Source of the DNA: Methylobacillus glycogenes JCM 2850
Lineage (GTDB): Bacteria; Pseudomonadota; Gammaproteobacteria; Burkholderiales; Methylophilaceae
Direction of reading: 5' to 3'
NCBI RefSeq assembly: GCF_000617925.1
Contig: NZ_BAMT01000005.1
Span: 1 to 64,000 of the forward strand
Length of the DNA: 64,000 bases
Under the pieces are notes generated by a model. The model did not search any database and was not told the DNA's origin. It worked only from the letters and a program-made list of their open reading frames with translations. Both the position numbers and the translations under genes were made by a program. Below are positions 34,200-43,847 of the stretch, piece by piece. Numbering within the stretch: position 1 is the first letter of the stretch; every line of letters starts with the position of its first letter.

Positions 34200-35642
34200 T
34201 TACTTGCGCTGCAGGATCTGGATACCCTTGAGCAGGTTCAGCGCCTGATTGAACTGGTAGTCAGACTTGGAACCAGGTTCAATTGGGGCATTAGCACCAG
34301 CCTTGTCTTTTTCCTTGTCCTTGTCGCCCTTTTGATCCTTGGCTGGCTCAGTCGCTGGGGTTTCCTGCTTGTCTTTCTCTTCAGGGGCAGGTTGTACCAC
34401 AGGAGCTTCTTCACCATCCTTGGGGTTGCTCAGGTGACGGCTAAGGTCGGCTTCACGCAGCATGGCAGCATGCTCACCAGTATTCACAGTAGCTTCTTCC
34501 ACCAGAATGTCAGGCACTATGCCCTTGGCCTGGATAGAGCGGCCCTTGGGTGTGAAGTAGCGTGCAGTGGTCAGCTTGATGGCCGAGCCATTGTTCATAG
34601 GCAAGATGGTTTGAACCGAGCCTTTACCAAAGCTCTGTGTACCCATGATGACTGCACGTTTGTGATCCTGCAGGGCACCCGCGACAATTTCCGAGGCGGA
34701 AGCGGAGCCACCATTGACCAACACCACCAGTGGCAGGGTCTTGAGGTCAGCAGGCAGATCACGCAGGTAATCGGCACGTGCGCCACCGCGTACATAGTTT
34801 TCCGGATTGGCAGTCAGGCGCATCTTGGCTTCTTCACCACGGCCTTCGGTGTACACCACCAACTCGCCCTTGGGCAGGAAGGCAGCAGCTACGCCAACAC
34901 CCGCATTGAGCAGACCACCAGGGTTGTTGCGCAAATCCAGAATCAGGCCCTTGAAGGCTTCCTTGTTCTGTTCACGCAGCGTCTTCAAGGCCTTGGCCAG
35001 GTCTTCACCAGTGTGTTCCTGGAACTGGGTCACACGGATATAAGCATAACCAGGGTCTGCCAGCTTGAACTTGACGCTCTGGGTCTTGATGATGGCGCGG
35101 GTCAGTACAAAGGTCAGCGGCTTGGCTTCACCCTTGCGCAGCACCAGCAGCGTAATCTTGGTATCGGGCTTGCCACGCATGCGCTTGACCGCATCATTGA
35201 GGCTCAGGCCTTTGACTGGCGTATCGTCCAGCTTCATGATCAAGTCGCCGCTCTTAAGGCCAGCCTTGTAAGCAGGCGTATCTTCAATCGGTGCCACGAC
35301 CTTGACGAAGCCGTCTTCCATACCCACTTCAATGCCCAAGCCACCGAACTCACCTTGAGTACCTGCTTGCAGGTCCTTAAAGGCATCGGCATCTAGGTAA
35401 GCGGAGTGGGGGTCTAAACCTGACAACATGCCATTGATGGCTTCTGTCAGGAGTTTCTTGTCTTCAACTGGTTCTACATAATCGCTTTTGATCTTGCCGA
35501 ATACTTCAGCAAAGGTCCGCAGGTCATCCAGCGGCAGTTGCGGCTTGGTTTCCTTTTCTGCGATGGCGGAATAGCTCAGGCTGAGCATGACGCCAAGCAA
35601 GGGGCCAGCCACAATCAAGCCGATTTTTTTAAGTTTGCGCAT
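34200..35642 (-). CDS. prc: Carboxy-terminal processing protease, S41 family
   Basis: 480 residues. An N-terminal signal/anchor (IGLIVAGPLLGVMLSLSYSAIA) is followed by a PDZ domain at about 85-175 (GGLGIEVGMEDGFVKVVAPIEDTPAYKAGLKSGDLI), then the S41 catalytic core. The Ser is in VNGGSASASEIVAGALQD and the Lys in TQSFGKGSVQT, the Ser/Lys dyad of CtpA-type enzymes. A Pro/Glu/Lys-rich tail (about 395-455) with low complexity precedes a final helix. It cleaves C-terminal tails of periplasmic proteins and influences peptidoglycan hydrolases. Its leader carries a 13-bp tandem duplication at 35671. Confidence 0.93.
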   Translation of the reverse strand: MRKLKKIGLIVAGPLLGVMLSLSYSAIAEKETKPQLPLDDLRTFAEVFGKIKSDYVEPVEDKKLLTEAINGMLSGLDPHSAYLDADAFKDLQAGTQGEFGGLGIEVGMEDGFVKVVAPIEDTPAYKAGLKSGDLIMKLDDTPVKGLSLNDAVKRMRGKPDTKITLLVLRKGEAKPLTFVLTRAIIKTQSVKFKLADPGYAYIRVTQFQEHTGEDLAKALKTLREQNKEAFKGLILDLRNNPGGLLNAGVGVAAAFLPKGELVVYTEGRGEEAKMRLTANPENYVRGGARADYLRDLPADLKTLPLVVLVNGGSASASEIVAGALQDHKRAVIMGTQSFGKGSVQTILPMNNGSAIKLTTARYFTPKGRSIQAKGIVPDILVEEATVNTGEHAAMLREADLSRHLSNPKDGEEAPVVQPAPEEKDKQETPATEPAKDQKGDKDKEKDKAGANAPIEPGSKSDYQFNQALNLLKGIQILQRK

Positions 35643-35670
35643 GTAAAACTAATCCTTAATGGAAAAACCG

Positions 35671-35696
35671 CGATGTTTGAACACGATGTTTGAACA
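35671..35696. repeat. 13-bp tandem duplication upstream of prc
   Basis: CGATGTTTGAACA is present twice exactly, then a weaker third unit CTATGATTCTTGAA. A further pair, CCAGCCAGTG and CCAGCTAGTG, follows at 35713-35741. Confidence 0.75.
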
Positions 35697-35907
35697 CTAT
35701 GATTCTTGAACGCCAGCCAGTGTTTTTGAATACCAGCTAGTGAACGTTCATTGAGTAGTACTTTGTTATGCCATGGAATCAAACGGCGATTTATTCTCCG
35801 CTATTTATTCAGGCATTGCAAAGCGTTGCAGAGTATCGCACAGTCATTTTTTTCTTTTCAATCTCTTAACTACGATTTTTTACACATTTACACAGGAATC
35901 AAGTGTC

Positions 35908-36201
35908 ATGAGCGAGCGTTTATTACCCGAAATCGAAATTGAATACTGCACACAGTGCCGCTGGTTGCTGCGCGCAGCCTGGATGGCGCAAGAGCTGCTG
36001 ACAACTTTCGACTCAGACATTGGCCGGGTGAGCCTGGTTCCGGGCACTGGCGGTATTTTTGAAGTCAGGCTCAACAAAACCCTACTTTACTCGCGCAAGG
36101 AGCAAGGGCGCTTTCCGGAGTCCAAGGAGTTGAAGCAATTGATACGCGATGTCATAGATCCTGAGCGTGACCTGGGCCATAGCGACAGGGCAAGTGATTG
36201 A
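35908..36201 (+). CDS. SelT/SelW/SelH-family (Rdx) thioredoxin-like protein
   Basis: 97 residues. The ATG at 35908 gives MSERLLPEIEIEYCTQCRWLLRAAWMAQELL: a Cys-x-x-Cys redox motif at the strand/helix junction, as in selenoprotein W homologues with Cys in place of Sec. GTGGIFEVRLNKTLLYSRKEQGRFPESKELKQLIRDVI is the conserved second half. A longer in-frame start at 35773 would add unlikely residues. It is probably a cytosolic thiol redox protein; the partner is unknown. Confidence 0.88.
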   Translation: MSERLLPEIEIEYCTQCRWLLRAAWMAQELLTTFDSDIGRVSLVPGTGGIFEVRLNKTLLYSRKEQGRFPESKELKQLIRDVIDPERDLGHSDRASD

Positions 36202-36262
36202 AATGCTGGCTAAAACGCTAGCAAAATAATTCCTGACTAAAATAGTTGGAAATAATGCTTTA

Positions 36263-36281
36263 AATGTGAATTGTTCTCATT
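36263..36281 (+). promoter_or_regulatory. Fur-box candidate upstream of the EAL gene
   Basis: AATGTGAATTGTTCTCATT, close to the proteobacterial Fur form AATGAGAATTATTCTCATT (17 of 19 by eye). It sits 40 nt before the ATG at 36322. Confidence 0.65.
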
Positions 36282-36321
36282 TATGATGAAGTCTTACAGG
36301 GAATGTATGGAGGACTCATCA

Positions 36322-37107
36322 ATGAATGCGTTTAATCGTTCTGAAATTGGCGCTTTGATGCAGGGGCGTGAAGTTGAGCCTGCATTGCTGATGCCGACGG
36401 AGCTGTTGGACGTCATCATGGAGCGGCGTTTTGGTAGCAGCTATCACCCCATTGTCGATGTGCAGTCGGGTGAGCTGCTGGGGTATCAGGCCAGTGCAAA
36501 TTTCTGGACCCGTGACTATAGACCGCTGCCTATGGACGGCATGCAGGAAAGCCTGCGTAGCAACCCCTTGTTGCAGTTTCATCTGGAATTGCAGGTCAAG
36601 CAGCAGCAGATATCACGCTTTCCAGGCAGCGGCTGGCTGATGCTGGATCTTGATCTGGATAGTTTTTTTGCGGGCGGCGAAGATGAGCGTAATCCGTTTC
36701 TGCATATGTTCCGAGAGCACGCCTGGTCTGAGCGTGAGCTGATGATCAATATCGTGGAGCAACCCGGCCATGCAGATGCTTACCGCTCGCAGCAGATGAT
36801 TGCGCTATTGCAGCAAAGCGGCACCGCGGTTGCGCTGGAGGATATAGGCATACGCTGGGGCATGTTTTCACTCTCCGCATTTATGGATGCCAGCGTGATC
36901 AAATTCAGCAGCCTGTCACTGCGTAGCCTGGATATGAAAGCCGCGCAGGCCACGGTGGAATGGCTGGTCAGCGCCGCGCGCAAGCTGGGCGTGCAAACCA
37001 TTATGAGCAATGTTGATAGCTGCGCCGCCTTGGATTGGGCCAGACGCATGGGCATCGATTGCGTACAAGGCAGCTTGTTTGCCAAGCAAAAATTGCAGGC
37101 GCGCTAA
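36322..37107 (+). CDS. Degenerate EAL-domain protein
   Basis: About 261 residues; one EAL-like fold without catalytic residues. Where active enzymes have EAL/EVL the sequence reads LLGYQASANF. NIVEQPG keeps a single Glu. DDFG is replaced by LEDIGIRWG, and the EGVE loop by MSNVDSCAAL. CVQGSLFAK matches the QGxxxxKP end. It is therefore expected to bind a partner or c-di-GMP rather than hydrolyse it. The ATG at 36322 has GGAGG at 36309 with 8-nt spacing; in-frame codons upstream overlap a Fur-box-like site. Iron control of a silent EAL protein is the notable point. Confidence 0.82.
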   Translation: MNAFNRSEIGALMQGREVEPALLMPTELLDVIMERRFGSSYHPIVDVQSGELLGYQASANFWTRDYRPLPMDGMQESLRSNPLLQFHLELQVKQQQISRFPGSGWLMLDLDLDSFFAGGEDERNPFLHMFREHAWSERELMINIVEQPGHADAYRSQQMIALLQQSGTAVALEDIGIRWGMFSLSAFMDASVIKFSSLSLRSLDMKAAQATVEWLVSAARKLGVQTIMSNVDSCAALDWARRMGIDCVQGSLFAKQKLQAR

Positions 37108-37208
37108 CGCGGCATCGCTGCCGCTGACTGCAGAATTCCTGCAAGCGGTCACCCCAGAACCCTGGCATTGCAGTACGCAGAAAAGCAGTTGTGCTGATTT
37201 TGGAAATA

Positions 37209-37227
37209 AATAATAATCATTATTATT
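37209..37227 (+). promoter_or_regulatory. Fur-box candidate, perfect 9-1-9 palindrome
   Basis: AATAATAATCATTATTATT is fully symmetric and matches the Fur layout GATAATGAT-A-ATCATTATC closely. It lies 20 nt before the ATG of the TPR-like gene that leads into sodA. Confidence 0.7.
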
Positions 37228-37247
37228 GTTATTGATAAGCATTTTCC

Positions 37248-37775
37248 ATGCGACGCGATCATTCCTCAAACGTCAGGCAATTTGGCATCAAGCTAGAACA
37301 GGGCGCAGCTGCGCCGCAGAGCATGGTGCACGCCTGGGAAAAAGCCATGCAGCAGGGCAATGAGGCATTTGCCCAGAATGAAGATCAGCGCGCATTGCAG
37401 CAATATCAAACTGCCCTAAAGCAGGCCCAGTCTTTATTGCGTGAATGTATACAGAATAACCAGTCGCTGATGGCGATTGATACGGCTTTTGCCGCCTATG
37501 TTGTCTCGCACCACAATCTTGCCAGCGTCTACGCGCGCAAGGGTGACCTCAACACCGCAGCGCTGCGTTTGTGCGAAGTGCATCGCTGTCTGTCCTGTAT
37601 CTGCAAAGATGCCAGCCTGGCCGCGCCATTGCGCGAGGCGGCGCAACGTCATGGTCGCCGCACCTATAGCGAATTACTGAACTTTAGCCATCTATACAGT
37701 CAACATCCTTTAGTAGCCAAAACCTTGCGCCATTGCGGACAGTTTTGCATGGAGCAAGGGCGGTCACTGCATTAA
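37248..37775 (+). CDS. TPR-like helical protein upstream of sodA
   Basis: 175 residues. Tetratricopeptide-like helices: AWEKAMQQGNEAFAQNEDQRALQQYQTALKQAQSLL and AYVVSHHNLASVYARKGDLNTAALRLCEVHRCLSCICKD. Several Cys and His are present (CEVHRCLSCIC, HCGQFC) and could bind metal, which is inference. No signal peptide. The Fur-box palindrome at 37209 and the sodA gene 108 nt downstream recall the Fur-regulated fagA-fumC-orfX-sodA arrangement of pseudomonads, where an uncharacterised ORF precedes Mn-SOD. Confidence 0.78.
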   Translation: MRRDHSSNVRQFGIKLEQGAAAPQSMVHAWEKAMQQGNEAFAQNEDQRALQQYQTALKQAQSLLRECIQNNQSLMAIDTAFAAYVVSHHNLASVYARKGDLNTAALRLCEVHRCLSCICKDASLAAPLREAAQRHGRRTYSELLNFSHLYSQHPLVAKTLRHCGQFCMEQGRSLH

Positions 37776-37883
37776 ATCCCCACTAGGTTCGAGATTTTCT
37801 CAGGAAAAAAGCATAAGATCGTTTATGCTGTTTTACAGTATTGTCGTCGTCCGATTTCTCTCAAAAATTCTAAGGAGTAAACA

Positions 37884-38495
<612 letters not shown>

Positions 38496-38512
38496 GCCAC
38501 GCAGATTAGCCC

Positions 38513-39452
38513 ATGAACTTCCCCTTCATCATTGCCAATAGTCGCCAGCGTGCCTGGCTGTGGGTCATTGCAGTCAGCGTACTGTTGCTGGGAGTTGGCA
38601 TGGTGGAGTTATTGGGAGATTGGGCGCGCAATGCCTGGCACACTCCCCAGGTGCGTGATGCATTCTGGGGTGGCTCGGCCGCAGCGTTTGCCACGGCAGC
38701 CGGGACATTGCCCATGCTGTTCTGGAAGCAATTGCCAGAACGCATCATGGATACCCTGTTTGGCTTTGGCGCTGGCGTCATGCTGGCAGCCAGTGCTTTT
38801 TCATTGGTGGTGCCTGGGGTGGAAGCAGCCCAGGCCCAGGGGGCGAGCGCCTGGGGCGCAGTCCATTGTTGGTATCAGTATTATTATTGGGGCAGCGCTG
38901 CTGCTAAGCCTGGAGCGCTGGGTGCCCCACGAACACTTTATCAAGGGCGTGGAAGGGCAAAGCACACAAGCCTTGAAGCGCACCTGGTTGTTTGTCTTTG
39001 CCATTGCCTTGCACAATGTGCCTGAGGGCCTGGCGATAGGCGTGGGTTATGCCGGGGGCGATGTGGTGCGCGGTAGTGCGCTGGCTACCGGGATTGCCAT
39101 TCAGGATATTCCTGAAGGTTTTGTGGTGGCCATGGCGCTGGCCGTGGTGGGCTATTCGCGCAAGACGGCGATCATCATAGGCATGGCAAGTGGCTTGGTG
39201 GAGCCCGTAGGGGCATTGCTGGGTGCTGCTATTGTCAGTTCATCGGCAGCGCTGCTGCCGTGGGGTTTGGGCTTTGCTGCGGGTGCCATGCTGTTTGTGG
39301 TCAGCCACGAAATCATTCCCGAGTCTCACCGCAAGGGGCATGAGGTGTTTGCCACCAGTGGCTTGATTATCGGTTTTGTGGTGATGATGATGCTGGATAC
39401 TGCCCTGGCTGATGCCAGTTCTGAAAAGTCTAGTGATAAAACCGCTGTCTAG
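38513..39452 (+). pseudogene. ZIP-family divalent metal transporter, frameshifted
   Basis: An eight-helix ZIP permease broken near 38865. The first frame gives MNFPFIIANSRQRAWLWVIAV through FGFGAGVMLAASAFSLVVPGVEAAQ, then WGAV. The second frame continues IVGISIIIGAALLLSLERWVPHEHF, then HNVPEGLAIGVGYA and IQDIPEGFVVAMAL (the paired metal-site helices IV and V) and HEIIPESHRKGHE. The join needs one base removed (CC to C at about 38868) or two added. It moves Zn, Mn or Fe inward by family role. It starts 17 nt after sodA, so a shared transcript for Mn supply is plausible. Confidence 0.85.
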
Positions 39453-39485
39453 TTACCAGACCGCTGTGTTGCGCACAGCTTTGAG

Positions 39486-40058
39486 TTACTTGCCGAGATT
39501 TTTGCTGCTGGAAGCGTCTACCGTGTCGCTATCTATGCGTCTGGCTCCGTTGAAACGCTTGGCCCAGTAGCTATCTTTCATATTCACTACCTGTATGCCA
39601 CCGCCAGAACTGGGCGCGTGAATGAACTTATTATCCCCAAGATAAATCCCAACATGGGAAAACGCGGTTTTCAGTGTGTTGAAGAACACCAGATCACCGG
39701 GTTGCAGTTGTTCAGTGGAAACAGGTTCGCCCAGCTTGCTGATGGCTTTTGCGCCATGTGGCAGCGTCATGCTGGCAGATTGCTCAAATACATAGCGCAC
39801 AAATCCGCTGCAATCAAAGCCTGTTTCTGGGGATTTTCCACCGTAGGAATAGCGTATGCCTGTCAGGCTGAGCGCATTGATGAGCACTTCCTGGGCGACG
39901 TCAGACCAGCCGCTCTTGGGGGCTTCTGCAGTGTTCTGCGGAGCTGTGCTTTGTGCTTGGCTTTGCCAGATATAGGCGGACTCAGCGGCAAAAAGCGGCT
40001 GAGAGCAAAGCAATAAAGCAGAGGTGATCAGTAGAGGAAAACGCGTCATCGACGTCAT
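39486..40058 (-). CDS. NlpC/P60 family peptidoglycan endopeptidase (C40)
   Basis: 190 residues. A signal peptide (FPLLITSALLLCSQPLFAAES) precedes a C40 catalytic domain: FDCSGFVRYVFEQS (Cys), FSHVGIYLGDNKFIHAPSSGG (His and following His), LQPGDLVFFNT. It resembles E. coli Spr/MepS and NlpC, which cut the D-Ala-meso-DAP cross-bridge. There is no lipobox Cys at the right place, so it is probably secreted rather than lipidated. A weak hairpin, GCTGTG / CACAGC at 39463-39479, separates it from the ZIP gene. Confidence 0.9.
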   Translation of the reverse strand: MTSMTRFPLLITSALLLCSQPLFAAESAYIWQSQAQSTAPQNTAEAPKSGWSDVAQEVLINALSLTGIRYSYGGKSPETGFDCSGFVRYVFEQSASMTLPHGAKAISKLGEPVSTEQLQPGDLVFFNTLKTAFSHVGIYLGDNKFIHAPSSGGGIQVVNMKDSYWAKRFNGARRIDSDTVDASSSKNLGK

Positions 40059-40216
40059 TCTAAAAGGGATTTTTTGTGCTTGTAAACAAAAAAATTGACT
40101 TTACTTGTCAATAATCTGGCCACATTTGCCTGCTCAAAACCAGTAACAGTGCCTGTTCTGGAAGCCAGGAAAGCATGGTGTAGAATAGCCCGGTCTATGC
40201 AGGAATAAGGGCATTA

Positions 40217-40555
40217 ATGATGAATGAAAGCACTTTTCCGCTGATTCATAAAATCAGAAATACCGTTGAAGATGCCAAGCGCCGGGAGTTATTACACCAC
40301 CTGAGTCCGCAAGAGATGGAACAGACCCTGGCTGAGTATGCGCGACATTTTCGACTGAGCTCCGGCGAGCGCGCCCGATTGCTGGCCGAGTCCATGCGTC
40401 TGCGCTTGCAGGACAAAGGGGGACGGATCAAGCGTGCGGGCAAACGCGCAGTGAAGCAGGTAGGCGCCCGCGTAGCGCATGCCGCGAGTGACAGGCTGAT
40501 GAGCCTGGCGCAACGTATAGAACGCCGCGCCTTCCGCCTGGATCAGGAAGAATAA
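40217..40555 (+). CDS. Small basic helical protein of unknown function
   Basis: 112 residues, rich in Arg/Lys, Leu and Glu: TVEDAKRRELLHHLSPQEMEQTLAEYARHFRLSSGERARLLAESMRLRLQDKGGRIKRAGKRAVKQVG. Two amphipathic helices surround a basic Gly-Arg-Lys stretch, compatible with nucleic acid or membrane contact. AAGGG precedes the ATG pair at 40217/40220. It ends 42 nt before the UbiB-like kinase gene, likely the same transcript. No family recognised. Confidence 0.7.
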   Translation: MMNESTFPLIHKIRNTVEDAKRRELLHHLSPQEMEQTLAEYARHFRLSSGERARLLAESMRLRLQDKGGRIKRAGKRAVKQVGARVAHAASDRLMSLAQRIERRAFRLDQEE

Positions 40556-40597
40556 GCACAAACAACGATGGGTTAAGAAGACTGGGTCAAGAAAACT

Positions 40598-42277
40598 ATG
40601 CTGCGTGAAACGATTTCTGTCATGCGTGACTTCAGGCGTTTGCGGGCCATTGCCCGCACCCTGATGCATTATGGTTGGGGCGATATTGCCGAGCGTCTGG
40701 GCAAACGCAGTTGGTTACGCCGTGCGGGCAATGCGCTCAGAACTGAAGCCTCGCGTGAAATCATGCAGTTGCCTTCCGAAGTGCGGGCACGCCTGGCCTT
40801 GCAGGAGTTGGGACCTACTTTCGTCAAAATGGGGCAGGTGCTGGCCACGCGGCCTGATATCTTCCCGCCTAACTGGATTGAAGAGTTATCCAAGCTGCAG
40901 GATCAAGTGCCGCCTGTGCCTTTCGAGGAAATGCTGCCTGGCCTGGAAGCGGCGCTGGGTAAATCTCCGTTTGAGGTATTCCGCGATTTTGATACCACCC
41001 CGGTGGCAGGCGCTTCCATTGCCCAGGTCTACCAAGCTAAATTACAGGATGGCACGCCCGTCATCCTCAAGCTGCGCCGTCCCGGCATACGCGAGAACAT
41101 TGATGCAGACCTGCGCTTGCTGGCGCATATCGCCCGCCTGATAGAGGCCGAGATTGAAGAAGCCAAGCGCTTCAACCCCACCGAGATTGTTGACCAGTTT
41201 TCCAAATCGCTGAAACGCGAGCTGGATCTGGCGCTGGAAGGCCGCAATACCGAGCGTTTTGCGCGCAACTTCCTCAACGATAAAACCACCAGCTTTGCGC
41301 GTATCTACTGGGATTACACCAGTGAGAGCGTATTGGTGATGGAAAAGATAGACGGCATCCCTGGCAACAGCCTGCAGGAAGCCAGGCTGGCGGGCATGGA
41401 TTTGCCCTTGCTGGCGGCCAGAGGTGCCGATGCGGTCATGAAGATGGTGTTGATCGATGGCTTCTTCCATGCCGATCCGCACCCAGGCAATATTTTCTAT
41501 CTGGCCGATAACAAGATTGCCGTGATCGATTGCGGCATGGTGGGGCGCATCAGTGTTGACCGCCGTAATGAGATTGCCGATATGCTGGCAGCGCTGGTTT
41601 CACGCGATATTGACACCCTGCGCGATATCCTGATTGCCTGGGCAGGCAATGTGGTGGTGGATGAAGCCAAGCTGGGTGCCGATGTGGATGAATTTATCTG
41701 CACCTATGACAATGCACCGCTCAAGCACATCAGCTTTGGCGTGCTGCTTAACGACCTCACCACCATCATGCGTGAGAACCAATTGTCGGTGCCGCCTGAT
41801 CTCACCATGCTGTTCAAGGCCTTGATCACGCTGGAAGGCCTGGGGCGTCAACTCGATCCTGATTTCCAGATCGTCAGCCACCTCACCCCCTTTGTTAAAA
41901 AAATCATCATAGAGCGCTACATGCCGCGCACGCTGTGGCGCAAGGGCAGCCGAGGCTTTGGCAAGGCGGTCAGCGCCATGGGTGATCTGCCTGGCGATGT
42001 CTCGCAGGTATTGAAGGAGGCCGGACGCGGCAGGCTCAAGCTCAATCTTGATCTCAAACGCCTGGACCATTTCGGCCATCAGCTGGATCACAGCACCAAC
42101 CGCCTGACTATGGCCTTGATCACTGCCTCATTGATCATAGGTTCCTCCATCGTCATGACCGTGCGTGGTGGGCCAGAGTTATTTGGCTTGCCTGCTTTTG
42201 GTTTCCTCGGTTTCTTCCTGGCTTTTATCATCGGCATCATGCTGATGGTGTCCATCTGGCGTTCAGGCAAGGACTAA
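40598..42277 (+). CDS. UbiB/AarF/ABC1-family atypical kinase
   Basis: 559 residues. UbiB hallmarks: KxGQ motif in LGPTFVKMGQVLATRPDIFP; an Ala-rich nucleotide loop AGASIAQVYQAKLQDG with ILKLRRPGI; the ExD helix ELDLALEGRNTERFARNF; catalytic GFFHADPHPGNIF; and metal-binding VIDCGMVG. Two C-terminal membrane helices (LITASLIIGSSIVMTV and FGFLGFFLAFIIGIMLMVSIW) anchor it. UbiB proteins support ubiquinone synthesis and lipid handling. Other ubi genes are not nearby and many bacteria have several paralogues, so I leave the symbol blank. Confidence 0.9.
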   Translation: MLRETISVMRDFRRLRAIARTLMHYGWGDIAERLGKRSWLRRAGNALRTEASREIMQLPSEVRARLALQELGPTFVKMGQVLATRPDIFPPNWIEELSKLQDQVPPVPFEEMLPGLEAALGKSPFEVFRDFDTTPVAGASIAQVYQAKLQDGTPVILKLRRPGIRENIDADLRLLAHIARLIEAEIEEAKRFNPTEIVDQFSKSLKRELDLALEGRNTERFARNFLNDKTTSFARIYWDYTSESVLVMEKIDGIPGNSLQEARLAGMDLPLLAARGADAVMKMVLIDGFFHADPHPGNIFYLADNKIAVIDCGMVGRISVDRRNEIADMLAALVSRDIDTLRDILIAWAGNVVVDEAKLGADVDEFICTYDNAPLKHISFGVLLNDLTTIMRENQLSVPPDLTMLFKALITLEGLGRQLDPDFQIVSHLTPFVKKIIIERYMPRTLWRKGSRGFGKAVSAMGDLPGDVSQVLKEAGRGRLKLNLDLKRLDHFGHQLDHSTNRLTMALITASLIIGSSIVMTVRGGPELFGLPAFGFLGFFLAFIIGIMLMVSIWRSGKD

Positions 42278-42423
42278 GCACACGCAGCTGTCTGCCATGC
42301 TCTAAGGCAGAGCCTGCTGTCTAGCGCCATGCGCCATTATGGTGCGTCAATTTCTCTGGATTTTTCCATGCTGTTGAATTTAAGGGGGTTTTTGCCTGGC
42401 ATGACCCTTGCGACACTACAAGC

Positions 42424-43843
42424 ATGGAAACCAAGCCCAACACCGCTTTTGATGAAATGCATCTGCCCGATGCGGCAGTGCGCGCTATCTACGCCCAATA
42501 TGCCCAGTGGCTGCAGGATGTGCCTTTGCATCAGCTTGAAAGCAAGCGCCAAGAGGCCGAGCTGTTGTTCCGCCGCGTGGGCATCACTTTCAATGTTTAT
42601 GGCGAGGATGCAGGTTCCGAGCGCCTGATTCCCTTCGATGTGATTCCGCGTCTGCTCTCGGCAGCCGAATGGACACGGCTGTCTGATGGTGCCATTCAGC
42701 GCGTCAAGGCGCTCAATATGTTTCTGCATGATATCTATCATGAGCAAAACATCATCAAGCGGGCATAGTGCCTGCCAGCATCTTGGCCAATAGCCAGTAT
42801 CGCCCTGAAATGTTCGGCGTCGATGTGCCCAAGGGTATATACGCCCATATCGCTGGCATAGACCTGGTGCGCACAGGGGAAAATGACTTCTACGTGCTGG
42901 AAGATAATCTGCGCACGCCATCCGGAGTTTCCTACATGCTGGAAAACCGCAAGATGATGATGCGCTTGTTCCCTGAGTTGTTCCGCAGCCATGCCATTGC
43001 GCCTGTGGAGCATTATCCCCAAGTCTTGCTCAATAACCTGCGCTCCGTGGCACAAAACGGCGTGCAGGAACCCACGGTGGTATTGCTGACACCTGGGGCT
43101 TATAACAGTGCCTATTTCGAGCATGCTTTTATCGCCCAGCAGATGGGCATAGAGCTGGTCGAGGGGCAGGATTTGTTTGTGCGCAATAACGCGGTCTATA
43201 TGCGCACCACTGAAGGCCCTAAGCGTGTTGATGTGATTTACCGCCGCATTGATGACGATTTCATTGATCCGCTGAGCTTCAGGCCCGATAGCATGCTCGG
43301 TGTTCCCGGGCTGCTGTCGGTGTACCGCAATGGGGGCGTCACGCTAGCCAATGCCGTAGGCACAGGCGTGCTGATGACAAGGATACTTACATCTACGTGC
43401 CGCAGATGATCCGCTTCTATCTGGGCGAAGAACCCATACTCTCCAATGTACCCACCTATCAGCTGAGCAAGGAAGAAGATCTCAAGTATGTCCTCGCTAA
43501 CCTCGCTGAACTGGTGGTGAAAGAAGTGCAGGGCTCGGGTGGCTACGGCATGCTGGTGGGCCCTGCGGCCAGCCGTGCCGAGCTGGAAGAATTCCGCGCT
43601 CGCATTCTGGCCAATCCGGCCAACTATATCGCCCAGCCCACGCTGGCCTTATCCACCTGCCCGACGCTGGTGGAAAAAGGCGTGGCCCCGCGGCATGTGG
43701 ATTTAAGGCCGTTTGTGCTCTCTGGCAAGAGTGTCAGCCTGGTGCCGGGGGCGTTGTGCCGGGTGGCCTTGCGTGAAGGTTCGCTGGTGGTGAATTCTTC
43801 CCAGGGCGGTGGCACCAAGGACACCTGGATTCTGAAAGATTGA
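42424..43843 (+). pseudogene. Circularly permuted ATP-grasp protein, two frame breaks
   Basis: Circularly permuted ATP-grasp type 1 (old DUF404/DUF407), about 473 residues when joined. Piece 1 runs to 42768 (FDEMHLPDAAVRAIY to EQNIIK). Piece 2 begins [35 protein letters not shown] and includes [22 protein letters not shown]. Piece 3 begins [21 protein letters not shown] and contains VVKEVQGSGGYGMLVGP and ALSTCPTL. Adding one G near 42762 (KAGIVPASI) and one G near 43376 ([16 protein letters not shown]) restores one frame. It probably forms amide or peptide bonds with ATP. It is always found with alpha-E and transglutaminase genes, as here. Confidence 0.87.
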
Positions 43844-43847
43844 TGCC

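Noticed and set aside
34332-35396. 354-codon plus-strand frame opposite prc
   Set aside because: It is a mirror frame of a conserved protease gene; the translation has no domain or signal and no ribosome site.
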